Positions 34,324-45,227 of a stretch of DNA of 64,000 nucleotides are shown piece after piece. The notes under the pieces were generated by a model that was given only the letters and a program-made list of their open reading frames with translations, did no database searches and was not told where the DNA came from. Numbering within the stretch: position 1 is the first letter of the stretch; each line of letters opens with the position of its first letter. Source of the stretch: Larix kaempferi. Lineage: Eukaryota; Streptophyta; Pinopsida; Pinales; Pinaceae. The stretch is taken from the NCBI GenBank assembly GCA_027924585.1, contig BSBM01000186.1, positions 930,001 through 994,000 on the forward strand. Reading direction: 5' to 3'. Made by a program: the position numbers and the translations under genes.

Positions 34324-34332
34324 CTTTTATAG
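34324..34332 (-). promoter_or_regulatory. LTR TATA box (Sirevirus-like element)
   Basis: On the minus strand CTATAAAAG is conserved in both LTRs (also at 41059-41067). Transcription from here would place the gene fragments in the 5' leader of the element RNA. Confidence 0.55.
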
Positions 34333-34689
34333 TTCTCTCTGAAATATTTTTGACTGCAACTTTTATTCAGTCTTTTCTATCCTCTCTCCATCATGTTCTT
34401 TGTTTCATTTCCTTTAGGGTTCTCGAGGGCTGCTTGAGATTTGGTGTTGAAATGAATGTCATCAACCTCACCAACATTTTCCATCTCCTCACACCTTCTT
34501 TTTTTTGTGCCTTCTTGGCGTTTCACTACATGAAAGATTTACTGCTTCCAGCATCATTACCTACACAAAATTCTTCTCTCCCATTACTAGTGTAGGGTAT
34601 TTGAATGTCATCACCCTGAATTTGAATATCATCACCTTGATTTCCATCAATGACAATCTGCATCATCTGCTACTACCATATTTCCAACA

Positions 34690-34703
34690 ATCTCCCCCTT
34701 TGG
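34690..34703 (-). other. Polypurine tract
   Basis: On the minus strand CCAAAGGGGGAGAT abuts the TGTTGG start of the 3' LTR. A second similar tract (CAAAGGGGGAGAAAT) lies about 40 bases inward, as is common in Sireviruses. Confidence 0.85.
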
Positions 34704-34828
34704 CATTGATGGCAATATCACTTTAATTTCTCCCCCTTTGACATCAAGGGAAAAGGGGCTGAACAATTCCTGCTAACTCTGATCATTGTCTCCCCCTGAA
34801 GTGATGTCACTCTGATGTTTGGAAAGTT

Positions 34829-34975
34829 TTAGATTGGAGAGGATACTACTCCTAGTCTTTGCCTAAGATATTCAAACACATTTCTACTTAAAGGTTTTGT
34901 GAAAATATCTGCCACGTGTTCCTGTGTTGGAACATATTCCAGTTTGATGTTCTTGTTTGCAGCTTGCTCTTTCAT
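34829..34975 (-). pseudogene. Copia RNase H C-terminal tail
   Basis: The minus strand reads NIKLEYVPTQEHVADIFTKP and then LSRNVFEYLRQRLGV to a TAA at 34829-34831. This is the conserved end of Ty1/copia pol. Everything between this and the pre-RT piece at 35076 is lost or scrambled. Confidence 0.8.
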
Positions 34976-35075
34976 ATGTTACTTGTTCTCCTTGATCACA
35001 TCTATTCATATTTCTTCAGTCTACTCCCCCTATCATCAATGTCCCTATCTTATATGCTGCTATAATGATTGTCTA

Positions 35076-35222
35076 TGCCTCTTTGATTGAGCTGAGCTCA
35101 ATATGTGACAAAAATGCTATTTTTGTATGATACATCAACTTTCTTCTTGTCTGCACTCCAGTGTTTTTATTTCCAGTAATTAGATCTTCAGGATGATTCC
35201 TTTGAATTATTTTGGAGGGTGT
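35076..35222 (-). pseudogene. Copia pre-RT linker fragment
   Basis: The minus strand reads SKIIQRNHPEDLITGNKNTG, then VQTRRKLMYHTKIAFLSHIE. This matches the linker between integrase and RT in Ty1/copia pol (the NHP...I-G...GVQTR signature). RT itself is missing immediately after. Confidence 0.75.
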
Positions 35223-35379
35223 CTATGTGTCTCTTCTTGGGGATTCTTCTTTTATATCTCCTTCTCGAATATCTTCCTTGTCTTTACTAGTATCCATATC
35301 ATCCTTATCTTCATTGTCAAGTATGATCTCTTGATGTTTGATCTTCTTGGTTTTTAATTATCCACTAAATTTATATGAC

Positions 35380-35560
35380 ATTCCTCATTTGATGTTTTTT
35401 TTTTCTCTTTCCAAAGCTTCTTTTGATTTCTAATGAACTTTGGTTTTTCTGAGACTTCCATTAATTTTGCAATTTCTTGCTTTATGTACATAATTATGAC
35501 ATCTAAAGCATTCTAAATTTCATTCTTGCAGGGGTGCAAAGGAGTTCTAGTTTCTGCTCT
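35380..35560 (-). pseudogene. Third gag-like CCHC knuckle fragment
   Basis: The minus strand reads LECFRCHNYVHKARNCKING near 35465-35515, a C-X2-C-X4-H-X4-C knuckle followed by a Lys-rich stretch. It lies about 1.9 kb downstream of the two knuckles in the main gag frame, so the interior holds a second gag end, possibly from another copy. Confidence 0.6.
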
Positions 35561-37000
35561 TAGCTTAATCAATTTGTTTGATTGTTTTTGAGATTATAGT
35601 TCTTGCCCCTCAAATTTCTCCTTTGAGAAATTCTCAATTTTTCCTCATACACGGTCATTTCCATTGTATCCTTGCTACACATGTTTCAAATGAAACCATA
35701 TTCCATAGTCTGTTCTCAAGATGTCTTCAAAACAATACTTAAATCTGCCAGTAAACTTCTTTGTCCAGAATGCTTTAAATTTGTTATTTGGTACACCATA
35801 TATCTACTTAACAAACTGCTTTCTCACAGTACTCAAATTGTCTCATAGATGATCATCCCTTCATCAACTAGTCTTCAAATCTTGCTTTTTGTTTCTCAGC
35901 TTTGGACTTCCTTGATTCCCTTCAATCTACAAAGTACTTTGTGAGAGTTTTTCAGCTTACAGCACCATTATTAAGGACTTCATTTGTTTGCTGGGTACAA
36001 GTTTCTTGGAAGGTCTTCAAAATATTCCTTACTATACTCCACAACTATTGCCAATTCTGTAGTCACTTCAAGCCAAACTTTGTTGCATCAATATTAGTCA
36101 ATTTTGGAGCTGCCTTCAAGTCCTTATGCCTACTGTGATTCTTGTACCCTAGCATTTATGAACTTTTTCCGTCAAGCAAGTTCTCAAGGTTTCAACACTT
36201 TCATAAAGCTGATACATTCTTTGCCTCTTCATCATAGGGTTTTTACCTTTTCATAACTCTATTTATCTACTTCTGCAAATTTTAAAATCCGATTTCTTCC
36301 ATCATCTGCTACTTTTCTTTTCCTGATATTGTTGATGATCTGCAACCCTTAGTCTCTTTCATATTTGTGCTTTTATCCACGTCTTATTTTAGATCTGCAT
36401 TTGTTTATTTGGTAACCTGGCTTCACGAGTAAGATCAACGTACTTCAAGGTTCTTCCTTGTTGTCTTTCTTCATTCTGAGACATCTCAACATTATTTTCA
36501 ATGCTTTTAAGTAGTCATGCCGCTATAGGTAATTAGATAGACTTCAAACTTCAAAATTTCTCATACAAACAATGTAGCTTATTATCAGTTGTAGAAATAA
36601 CTTTTGATTATCCCAAGGTGTATGTTCCAGAAATGTTATAGTCAAGGAGTGGTTAATTTCTTTAGCATTTTCAAACTGATTCTTTTCTTGGTCCACAATT
36701 TCATCAACTTGATGCTTTGTCCTAGATCACTTCATTCATTGTTCATGTAGTCAAGGGATTTTTCTTTAGAGGATTCAAATAGATATGGCAATGAGCGTCC
36801 TTCATTTGTTTGATAAATAGAATATTCATCACGTCCATTTACTTTGGTGAAGTTCTCAATTTTCATGTCTGAAATATAACTTGAGAATTCATCATCAATA
36901 CTTAATTTGTCTTCCTCGTTTGGTGCAACAGAAGCCATTTCATCTTTCTCATTACTTATTGATCTTAGGCTTGCATTTATGTCACAGAGTTGGTCAAAGC
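35561..37000 (-). other. Degraded interior of the Sirevirus-like element
   Basis: Stop-riddled minus-strand sequence with gag-like phrases but no long frame. One open frame of 68 codons at 36732-36938 is acidic (SIDDEFSSYISDMKIENF) and is out of phase with gag. No integrase or RT motif is visible. Confidence 0.55.
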
Positions 37001-38614
37001 TTAAAATAAAATTAGTAGTCTTCCCAAGTCCTTTTCATCATTTTGTGTAATGGAAGCTTTTTCACCTTCTTTCTCAGAATCTTCTCTTGACATTTTTCTT
37101 TTATTGGTTTGATTGAATTCATATGAAATATCCTTATTCTCTTGCTTGCATAATGGACTATTGATTTGCATGAAACCATCAGGATATGCAATTTTGTCAC
37201 AATATTCTTTAGGAATTCTCCTTTCTTGACCTCGATCAAATTCATGTGTAAGATATTCATCATCTTTCTTGCTTTGTACTCCAGTTTTTCTTCTCCACAT
37301 TTTTGTGAGTCTTGGTCTAAGAGGTCTTATCATATCACAATCTCGTGCAATATGTCCAAGGTTATGACAGTTGTAACATTCAACATTTCGGATAGACATA
37401 TAAGTAACTCTATTATTTGGTTGATTATTCCTTCCATAAGTTTTGCAATTGGCTTCCTTGTGTCCATACTGGTTACAACAAAAACAATACCCATTGAATG
37501 CATTTAGATGTTTGGGGTATCCTTGGTCTTCAAGCTTGTAATAGTTCCTTTCATCTCTATTTCTTCTAAAGTCTTTATTCAAATAAGGATGAAAAGATTT
37601 ATGATGACATGGATTTTTCTTCGTGTAGCTCTTCTGCTGCATGGCTATATTTATGGGGGCATCAACCCAACACTCCATACTTTCAATATTATTTCTCAAA
37701 GTGGAAGAGTATGATCCTTCATTTGCATGGTCTTGATCATATCCAAGGCATGTTTTGTTTGAGGAAAATATTTGTAGACTGAGGACTTTATCAAGAGCTT
37801 TAGTTCCTTTCTTGAATTTTTCAACAATATTCAATTGATCCTTGAGTCCAACAACTTCCTGTTTTAAAATTTTGGCTTCTTCCATGCTAATGGATGCTTG
37901 TTGTCTTTTACTATGTAGCTCCTCTTGTAAGGACATTATTTGTCTTTTTATGGTCTGATTTTCTTCCTCACTTTCTAGCAGTTGTTGTTTGAGCTCTTCA
38001 ACCTTTTGTTGCTCCTTATTAAGAGATTGTTCCAAGGATTCCAATCTCTCTTGATCTAGTTGAGCTTGGATTCTAAATTCAACTATGATTTGCTCAAGTT
38101 ATTTCTTCTTTGAACCTTGTTTCCTCCTTTGCTCCAACATGAGATCCTTTAGTTCTTTATACCTTTGTTTATATTTTCTCAGTTCATCCAAAGTACACTC
38201 AAGCTTAGCTTAAATATTGACTTCTGCTTCAATGTCTGAGTCTTCTTCATTACTAGAATGGTGTTAGACTGAACTTTGTTCTAACTGATATGATTATTTT
38301 GACTTCTCATCTGAGTAGAGGTCTTTTATCTTGTCCCAAAGTTCCTTTGCGGAGTTATATTCACCTATATTCTCTTTGACATCATCAGGTAATCCATCAA
38401 GGATTGTATTTATTGCCATTGAGTTATTTTTCTTGGCTTTCTTTTGAGCTGGAGTCCTTACTCTGTTTGGTGGGAAGTAATCAGTGATCACTGAATTCCA
38501 TGCATCAAGTCACAATGCCTTCAGATGTCTTTCCATTCTTGTACTCCAAACTATGTATTCTTCTTTTCCAAGTATTGGAGGTCCATTCACAGTGTAAATC
38601 TCTTGTCCATCCAT
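37001..38614 (-). pseudogene. Sirevirus-like gag
   Basis: It starts at ATG complement 38612-38614 (MDGQEIYTVNGPPILG) and stays in one frame to TAA 37001. The N-terminal half is the UBN2-type gag domain (ILDGLPDDVKENIGEYNSAK, ELWDKIKDLYSDEK). The middle is a long Gln/Glu coiled coil (EQQKVEELKQQLLESEEE). Two CCHC knuckles follow: CFCCNQYGHKEANC (37446-37487) and CYNCHNLGHIARDC (37337-37378). One TGA near 38507 and four TAA codons between 38045 and 38296 interrupt it. TAA rather than TAG predominates, unlike the younger elements. Confidence 0.88.
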
Positions 38615-38669
38615 GTGTGCTTAATTCGATCTTCCTTTCAGTTTGTTAGACTGTTCTTAAAGGGACCTC

Positions 38670-38681
38670 GCTCTGATACCA
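38670..38681 (-). other. Primer-binding site, tRNA-iMet, perfect
   Basis: On the minus strand TGGTATCAGAGC lies 2 bases after the CCATCA end of the 5' LTR, and the match continues as GAGG. Confidence 0.92.
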
Positions 38682-39590
38682 ATTGATGGAATATTGGTCA
38701 ATACTGAGAGGGGGGGTGAATCAGTATTGTAAACTTTTTACCTTTTAACCACTTACTAAGCTTTAATCAAATCATGGAATCAACAAGATACACAACAAAA
38801 TTTATCGTGGAACCCCAATTGGGTAAACTACCAACACTTTCTATACTGCAAAATTGTGTTTACAATATGTTTTGCAAGTAACAACTTGCTGGAGACACCA
38901 ATCCCTGATTTTCTCAGCTACCATCGAAGGATTCACCCAAACCCTAGTTTCTGCCTGCACCTACAGACAAGGATACACCAATACCCTGATTTTCTAGCCA
39001 CTACTGGAAGGAGGCTTGATACCCCCTTGTAGGCATGAAGCCTGCCCTAGCACCACCCTACCACCCTAGTATGTTTCTTATTAGTTTTTCAGATCTCCCT
39101 TTAACTCTATCACTACCTTTTTCTTCCACTTTGCTGGTCTCTGTCTTCTGATCTTCATTACTGCCTCAACAACTTGTTTTCTGTCTTCTTATTCTTCAAT
39201 GCTGCTTCAGATCTTCATCATTCCCAGACAAGTTTTCTGATCTTTGTACACCTTCAGATCAACATCATCATTCTTCCATAGAATCCCTTTTTAATTCAGG
39301 ATCTTCATTATTTCTTCCTTCTTCAGCAAACTCAACTACAAAGCCATCTTCCTCCTTTTTAAATATTCATAATTCAAGTACAAGAGAGACTACTTCTATT
39401 TCAATTTTCTGCTTATATATAATTCTTCATCTTTTAAAACATCACACCTCTTCCAAAATGTACCTCTTCAAATATCTGACATCACATCCTTCCTTCAAAC
39501 GTACCCTTTCATTTCTCTGTCTTTTTTTTAATTTAATTCTGTTTGTATTTAATTTAACTTCTTTAATATTTCCTCACGCCTCTTTAAATC

Positions 39591-40160
39591 TCAGACTTTA
39601 AATTCTGTAAGATCACCTTTTGGACCAATCATGCATTCCATTGAGGTGACAATTGCTTCACGAATTGGATCAATAGGAGGGTTTGTCAGTTGAGCAAACC
39701 TCTGCTTGAAGTACTCGAATATTATTACAGCTAAAAGCGCATCATTCCCCATAGAACCAAGAGACTTTGTTCCATCTTTTGTCATTGGAAGTAACAACAT
39801 TTCCAAAGACTCGACTGTATACCCATAAGCCTTCAATGGTGATAACAAGCCATATATTCCCATGTTTTCCATTATATCATCTGAACCATCAACCTTTACT
39901 GATCCAATAATTTGTTCAGGTTCTCTTTCTGCTTATGGAACAGAATAGACAACATCTTTAAGGGTAAAATTCTATCTCGTTATCCATTCTGAATAGGTTC
40001 GTGACATGGAATAATGCTCTTTTAAGGCCTGGTCATCTACAATAACATGTTTCTCAAAGTCTACAAGTAACATCATGATCACCGGCCAATGCCCTACTAA
40101 CTCCATCATCTCCTGCCTTCGGGTTCTTCTTAACCTCCTAATGTCTCGCAGCTTTAACAT
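39591..40160 (-). pseudogene. Glutamate synthase fragment, second LTR copy
   Basis: Same position in the LTR as 32856-33425 (offset 6,735). It is split by a TAA near 39936, where the first copy has Glu, and the segments 39591-39872 and 39972-40160 stay open. Retained motifs include [20 protein letters not shown] and [19 protein letters not shown]. Confidence 0.85.
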
Positions 40161-40224
40161 TTGACCATTTCAAGTCTATGAACGGATACATGAGATATTT
40201 TGGAGTTTGTGAACCGTCCCTATA

Positions 40225-40670
40225 TCAGTGTAATCTAGTCATTTCTTCTGTCAGACCAGATAATTTAATTCCCATAACCTGAGTCGCCTCATCACTCATT
40301 GTCAGTACTACTGAAAATACTTGAACTGCACTCCATCTAATATCATAAACTATTTTTGAAGTGATTGCAACTCTATTAGAATAGCAAGGCCATTGCAATA
40401 ATGCTAAGAAATGATTCTAATCCCAACGTTCAGAAAAGATTTTCGGCTCTAGATGTAGAAAACAATAAGATGCACGCATAATATCCAATAAATGAAAAGA
40501 TTATTCTTCTGTCATAGAGATGGTATTATTAAGTTGTAGAATTCGTACCAATGGTGAAGGAGCAAATGTGATATATTGGAAAATGGAGCTGCACAAAATT
40601 TCCAGTAATCTGGGCCAATATTTCGATCAATAGATTCTCTAGCAAGTCGTTCAACCCCACGAGGCACTCT
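40225..40670 (-). pseudogene. Midasin fragment, second LTR copy
   Basis: Counterpart of 33490-33935 with additional stops and substitutions; no long open frame remains. It is identified by alignment to the first LTR. Confidence 0.65.
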
Positions 40671-41429
40671 GTCTCTTCCATTTTTATTTCTGGTTCAATT
40701 TTCTCGGTCTCAATCTTTCAACTGAATAATCTACCATAACAAAAATAAGAACCTGCACAAGCCCTTGCATCACTCTTTTGTTTATTCCCAGATTTCAATG
40801 TTTGTCTTCTGTAGTGTACAAACTTCTTCATTTTCTTCATGTGCTTGAACATCCAAATTGCAACTCCAAGTTATCCTTTTTTTGTTATCAGTGTTCTGTC
40901 TAAACCTTCATTGTATTTCCAAATATCTTCTACCTTGGGCATCCCGTTGAAATGGTTGACTATGCTCCAAAGCAGAGAATCCATTGAGTTAGAGTTGAAG
41001 CACACAAGCCACAAACCTACTGACTAGAAATGTGTGTTTCTGATACTGGAATCTTGCCCTTTTATAGTTCTCTCTGACATATTTTTCACTGCGACTTTTC
41101 TTCAGTCTTTTTTGTCCTCTCTCCATCATATTCTTTGTTTCATTTCCTTCAGGGTTCTCGAGGGCTACTTGAGATTTGGTGTTGACGTGAATGTCATCAA
41201 CCTCACCAACATTTTCCATCTCCTCACACCTTCTTTTTATTGTGCCTTCTTGGCCTTTGACTCCATGAAAGATTTACTGCTTCCAGCATCATTACCTGCA
41301 CAAGATTCTACTCTACCATTACTAGTGTAGGGTATTTGAATTTCATCACCCTGAATTTGAATATCATCACCTTGATTGCCATTAATGACAATCTGCATCA
41401 TCTGCTACTGCCATATTGCCAACATATAA

Positions 41430-42467
41430 TATATGAAAGATGTTAGCATAAACAATAGCATGGTCCATGATATAATAAGAAAATGTTACCCAATGTTAAT
41501 AAACCATTCACAACATCAATTGGATGAGAAAATGAGTATTTCTATTAATGTAAACAAGAAGTACATGATACAACCTCTTGTCAACAACTCATCTGAACCG
41601 AGAACTAGGTCTTTTCGCTTGTGCCTCCACCACTTCAATCCCCCATGCAATAGAAAACTCATGAGTAAAGGATAGGCTCCTTCACAAGATATAGATGAGT
41701 TTGGTAGGTGAACATAAAGGGTTCACAACAACTAGGATAAATGGATGTAGAATCAACCTATGGAAAAAATCCAATAGAGTTTCGATGCTCTCTCCTTCTC
41801 CTCCTTCCATGCACCATAAGAGCTCAATATATAACCCTCCAAAGGTAGGTGAAAGGTCGAATCGAGTCGTTTCGGGATACATGGAGGGCCAAAGGTCACA
41901 ATGGCCACCTTTTGGAGTAAGAAAATAGAGTTTATTATAACTTACCATTTAAATCGATGTACGCAAGCTATAGTGGTACAACCTGCGTATACGGTGGTTA
42001 TAGTGAAACAACTAGCGTATAGGAACAAAAATAGGGAAACAAGGGTTCCTGGAGAACAATAAGTGGTTCTGATTCAATCAAATGAATAATGGAGGCCAAT
42101 GAATGCTAATGCTCACAAGGTGGAAAAATGCGCTATAACAGATGCCCCCTAATGTGTGAGGTCAGAGAAGGTACTACGATGGCTGAAATACATTATAAAT
42201 ATCAGAAGTCGATTGGTGCAATACATCACAATCTGATACAATGGCCATGAATAGGAAATATATAGTGAATACATGTCGTAAGTGGTCATAGCCATGACCC
42301 AATAAGATATGGTCTCTTACTGAAGAGGAAATAGCTGATGCAAACTAAAGGTACAAACTACTGATGTATGAGACCGATCTCTCATAAGCATAACCACGAT
42401 CACCAGTAGCATACTGAATGCCACTGAAGTCTGGGTTCTTCTACACAAATCATCTACGGTGGATGCC
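41430..42467. other. No gene seen; sequence split by the Tekay-like insertion
   Basis: This stretch was continuous with 56201 onward before the Tekay-like element inserted. Short frames on both strands (for example 41695-41928) match nothing I know. The base composition is more balanced than in the neighbouring LTRs, so it may be an unrecognised repeat. Confidence 0.5.
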
Positions 42468-42472
42468 CTATC

Positions 42473-45213
42473 TGTAACGCCCATATTTTTGATTCGGCAT
42501 ATTTATTAGTTAGATACACCATACTTTATTTCTTATATATTCTGTTGAACTCAGCTCGACTGAGTAAACTATATTGGACCTCATTATATGATGTTACTCT
42601 GTTTTATGATTTCACCATGATTATGATGTTACTATGTTATGCGGTTATGATGTCATGATTATCATATGATTTCCTTATTTTATGATTGCAGTATATGTTT
42701 ATATGTTTTCATTAATGAAATGTGAAATATATGATTCGGTACGTGGATACCATCTTCTTATATGAATTATTGAAATGTTATATGTCATACGCATCTAGGA
42801 TGAGCTAAAAATATTACATGAAATAAAATGATAACATGGATCAATTGGCGATCAATGGAAAATGATTTCTATAAATTGTATTTTGCAAAATACTAACCTA
42901 CAGGACACAAGGGCTATGGGATAGCCAGTTACTTGATCTGATATATATTGGAAAGGAAAAACATGTTCATACAGCAAACCTTAGTAGCCAAAATGAGGAT
43001 ACGATAACACAAACTGATAATCCTGATAGCAGTAAAGTATGAGTTGATAAGGGCGTAGGCCCAGTATGTTGAGAGGGATGGATGTGTTTCCCACCCTATG
43101 TTTCCATGAAACCCGAGGTCGTGGGAGGGCCGTGCTGAGACACGCTCCCCATGTTGTTGTGATGACGATGGTCGGATGCCTGCTAGGGGAGGATAGGTCC
43201 GCTGTTCAGCCGACGCTATCGCTCTCAAGTTCTATGTGGTCAGATCGGTGAGTCCGACATCCACTGTTGTACTAGCAGAGGAAGGATAGGGAGGATGCTG
43301 GACGTAGGTTATGATGGGAGGATGTGTTAGTTAGTACTGTTGGGGGTTTAGTATTCCTTGATTCCGAGTTAGTGGTAGTAGGCACCATTCCTTGTACATG
43401 ATTGATTAAACTAATGTAAAGATAAAGATAATGATGTGAAATCGTAAAGAACTAGCTGTTAAATAACTGTGAATGTTGAAGTAATTGTACTATATATATT
43501 ATGTTTTGTTCTTCTACATGGGGGTAAATACTACTATTAGTTAGCAGGTATGCATAGGCGGGATGGGGTTTGTCTATAGTACATTTATGATCTGTGCATG
43601 CGCTGGCCATGCATGCACACCTTGCACATGTACACTAGTATCGATATACAAACACTTAACGTATTGAATAAATGTATAAGTTGTCATAAGTAATTAGGTT
43701 AATCATGCATTGACCGAATTCAGATAATGGATATAAAGTTATCTAAGATGTGTAAAACAAGTCAATTAAGCTACGCATTACCCGTTCGTAAACATTGTGA
43801 TATACAATTGAGACAAGTGTCATCAGTTAACATTGTCGTCTGGGAATTGTTGTAAATAAGGTAATGGTACTGTTTAATTAATTAGTAAGGTTGTTTAAGC
43901 ACTTAAGGGTGCTTTGTTTAGAAGAACGATGATACTATGTAGATGTTAGGGTACTCATGTGATAAAGAAATGATGTAAAAGACATCTTTATTAAATTCAC
44001 CATTATTATTACCTTATGGGGATTTAATTAATATTATTACCTAAAATTTATTTTAATAATATTACTACCCATGTCGTAACAATTGCAAAATAGGTGAAAT
44101 TTAAATATTGATTAATGAATGATTAGAATGTGATTATTTTACATTTCTAAGTTAGACATAATAGGATAACTATTTTTGGAATGAACGTGATGTGATGGGA
44201 AATGGGTTATTACTATTTAATTATTCAATATGAATCGTAGAATTTAAAATCTCAAGATAAGTGATCTCGACGGATAAGGTAGACCCTTAAGACACGCCAT
44301 GTCCAAGTTGAAAGGGGTCAAATATTTATATAATATTTTATTAATTACCTCAATAACAATAAATACAAGGTTTGGTGAAAAGACTTGTAATTAATGAACC
44401 TTGTCCCGAATGGATAACCTTTGGGTGATAATTCCCACCGTAATAAATACTTACGACCGTCAATCCAAAACCAAATAAATTTTCCATGAGAGTAATTAAT
44501 TATACATTTTTATAAAGAACCGTGTATGAATGAACTGGTGATAGGAGTAAATGTTGAGGGGCTCGAGAGGGGGATTATGGGGCGGTGGAGTAAGCCCAAG
44601 ATATTCTCGAGGAAGGGAAAGTATATAGAGGGGGAGAGCTTGGAGTAAAAGGGGGAGGTTTTTGGGGAAGAAAAGAAAGTTTGGAGAACAGAAAGTTTGG
44701 AGAACAGAAAGCTTGGAGAACAGAAGAGAGGACTGCTCTCGGGATTATCAGATTGTGGGCTCGGGGGCTTGGAAATCCTTTGATTTCCAAGGGCCAGCAA
44801 GATAATAGCTGGTCGGTAGGGTGGACACTTCATTTTTTCTGTCTAAGGGGTTATACAACCTGCTACAACCTACGGTTAGCATCAGCATCAGGTAATTTCC
44901 TTGTTATTTACATTATTCGATTATTATGCTAAATCTTACTGTAAACATGCATAACTTGCTATTTACTGATTTACTAAGTTGTGAAACATATTCTTATGCT
45001 GGAACATGATTGTTGAAAAGAAAATAATGATATGTTTGTTTATTTTAAATTACGAATGTAAGGTTGATGGAAAACACGACAGTACACTAAATATCATTTA
45101 GGCACATAGTAATTGTTAGAAATTTACTTCCATACACTTGATAAAGTTTAATACGTAGAAAATTAACTGAGAAATTTTACATAGTGCTCTGCTGTAAAAA
45201 CCAGAGCACTACA
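42473..45213 (+). repeat. 5' LTR of the Tekay-like element (2,741 bp)
   Basis: Begins TGTAACGCCC and ends AGCACTACA. Pairs with 53455-56195. Confidence 0.97.
44622..44628 (+). promoter_or_regulatory. LTR TATA box (Tekay-like element)
   Basis: TATATAG lies in a purine-rich context and is conserved at 55604-55610. It is the best promoter candidate in the LTR. It leaves about 590 bases of R/U5 before the PBS. Confidence 0.5.
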
Positions 45214-45215
45214 GA

Positions 45216-45227
45216 TGGTATCAAAGC
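45216..45227 (+). other. Primer-binding site, tRNA-iMet-like
   Basis: TGGTATCAAAGC lies 2 bases after the LTR end; one mismatch to the usual TGGTATCAGAGC. Confidence 0.9.

Larger units (their letters stand above)
31949..34689 (-). repeat. 3' LTR of the Sirevirus-like element (2,741 bp)
   Basis: Matches 38684-41424 end to end without a net length change. Minus-strand order: a 5' part with TATA box at 34324-34332, an unidentified frame, a midasin fragment, a glutamate synthase fragment, then AT-rich sequence to CCATCA. Confidence 0.95.
31949..41424 (-). mobile_element. Ty1/copia Sirevirus-like element, pol-deleted, TSD TATAA
   Basis: Minus-strand order: 5' LTR 38684-41424, PBS 38670-38681, gag, scattered pol pieces, polypurine tract 34690-34703, 3' LTR 31949-34689. 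Both LTRs are 2,741 bp, start TGTTGG and end CCATCA. TATAA is duplicated at 31944-31948 and 41425-41429. The internal part is only 3,994 bp. Integrase, the RT core and most of RNase H are missing, so movement would have needed proteins from another element. Gag with two CCHC knuckles, a coiled coil and the AAAGGGGGAGAT-type tract fit Sireviruses. The LTRs carry host gene fragments. LTR divergence is about 5% in a sampled part. Confidence 0.9.
38684..41424 (-). repeat. 5' LTR of the Sirevirus-like element (2,741 bp)
   Basis: Pairs with 31949-34689; TSD TATAA follows at 41425-41429. The TATA box copy is at 41059-41067. Confidence 0.95.

Noticed and set aside
34299-34595. 98-codon + strand frame in the Sirevirus-like LTR
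   Set aside because: Antisense to the LTR; composition mirrors an A-rich sense strand. The minus-strand reading and TATA box give a better explanation.
44510-44833. Ser/Pro-rich minus-strand frames in the Tekay-like LTR (also at 55482-55815)
   Set aside because: Complement of a purine-rich promoter region containing repeats of GTTTGGAGAACAGAAA; not protein-like.
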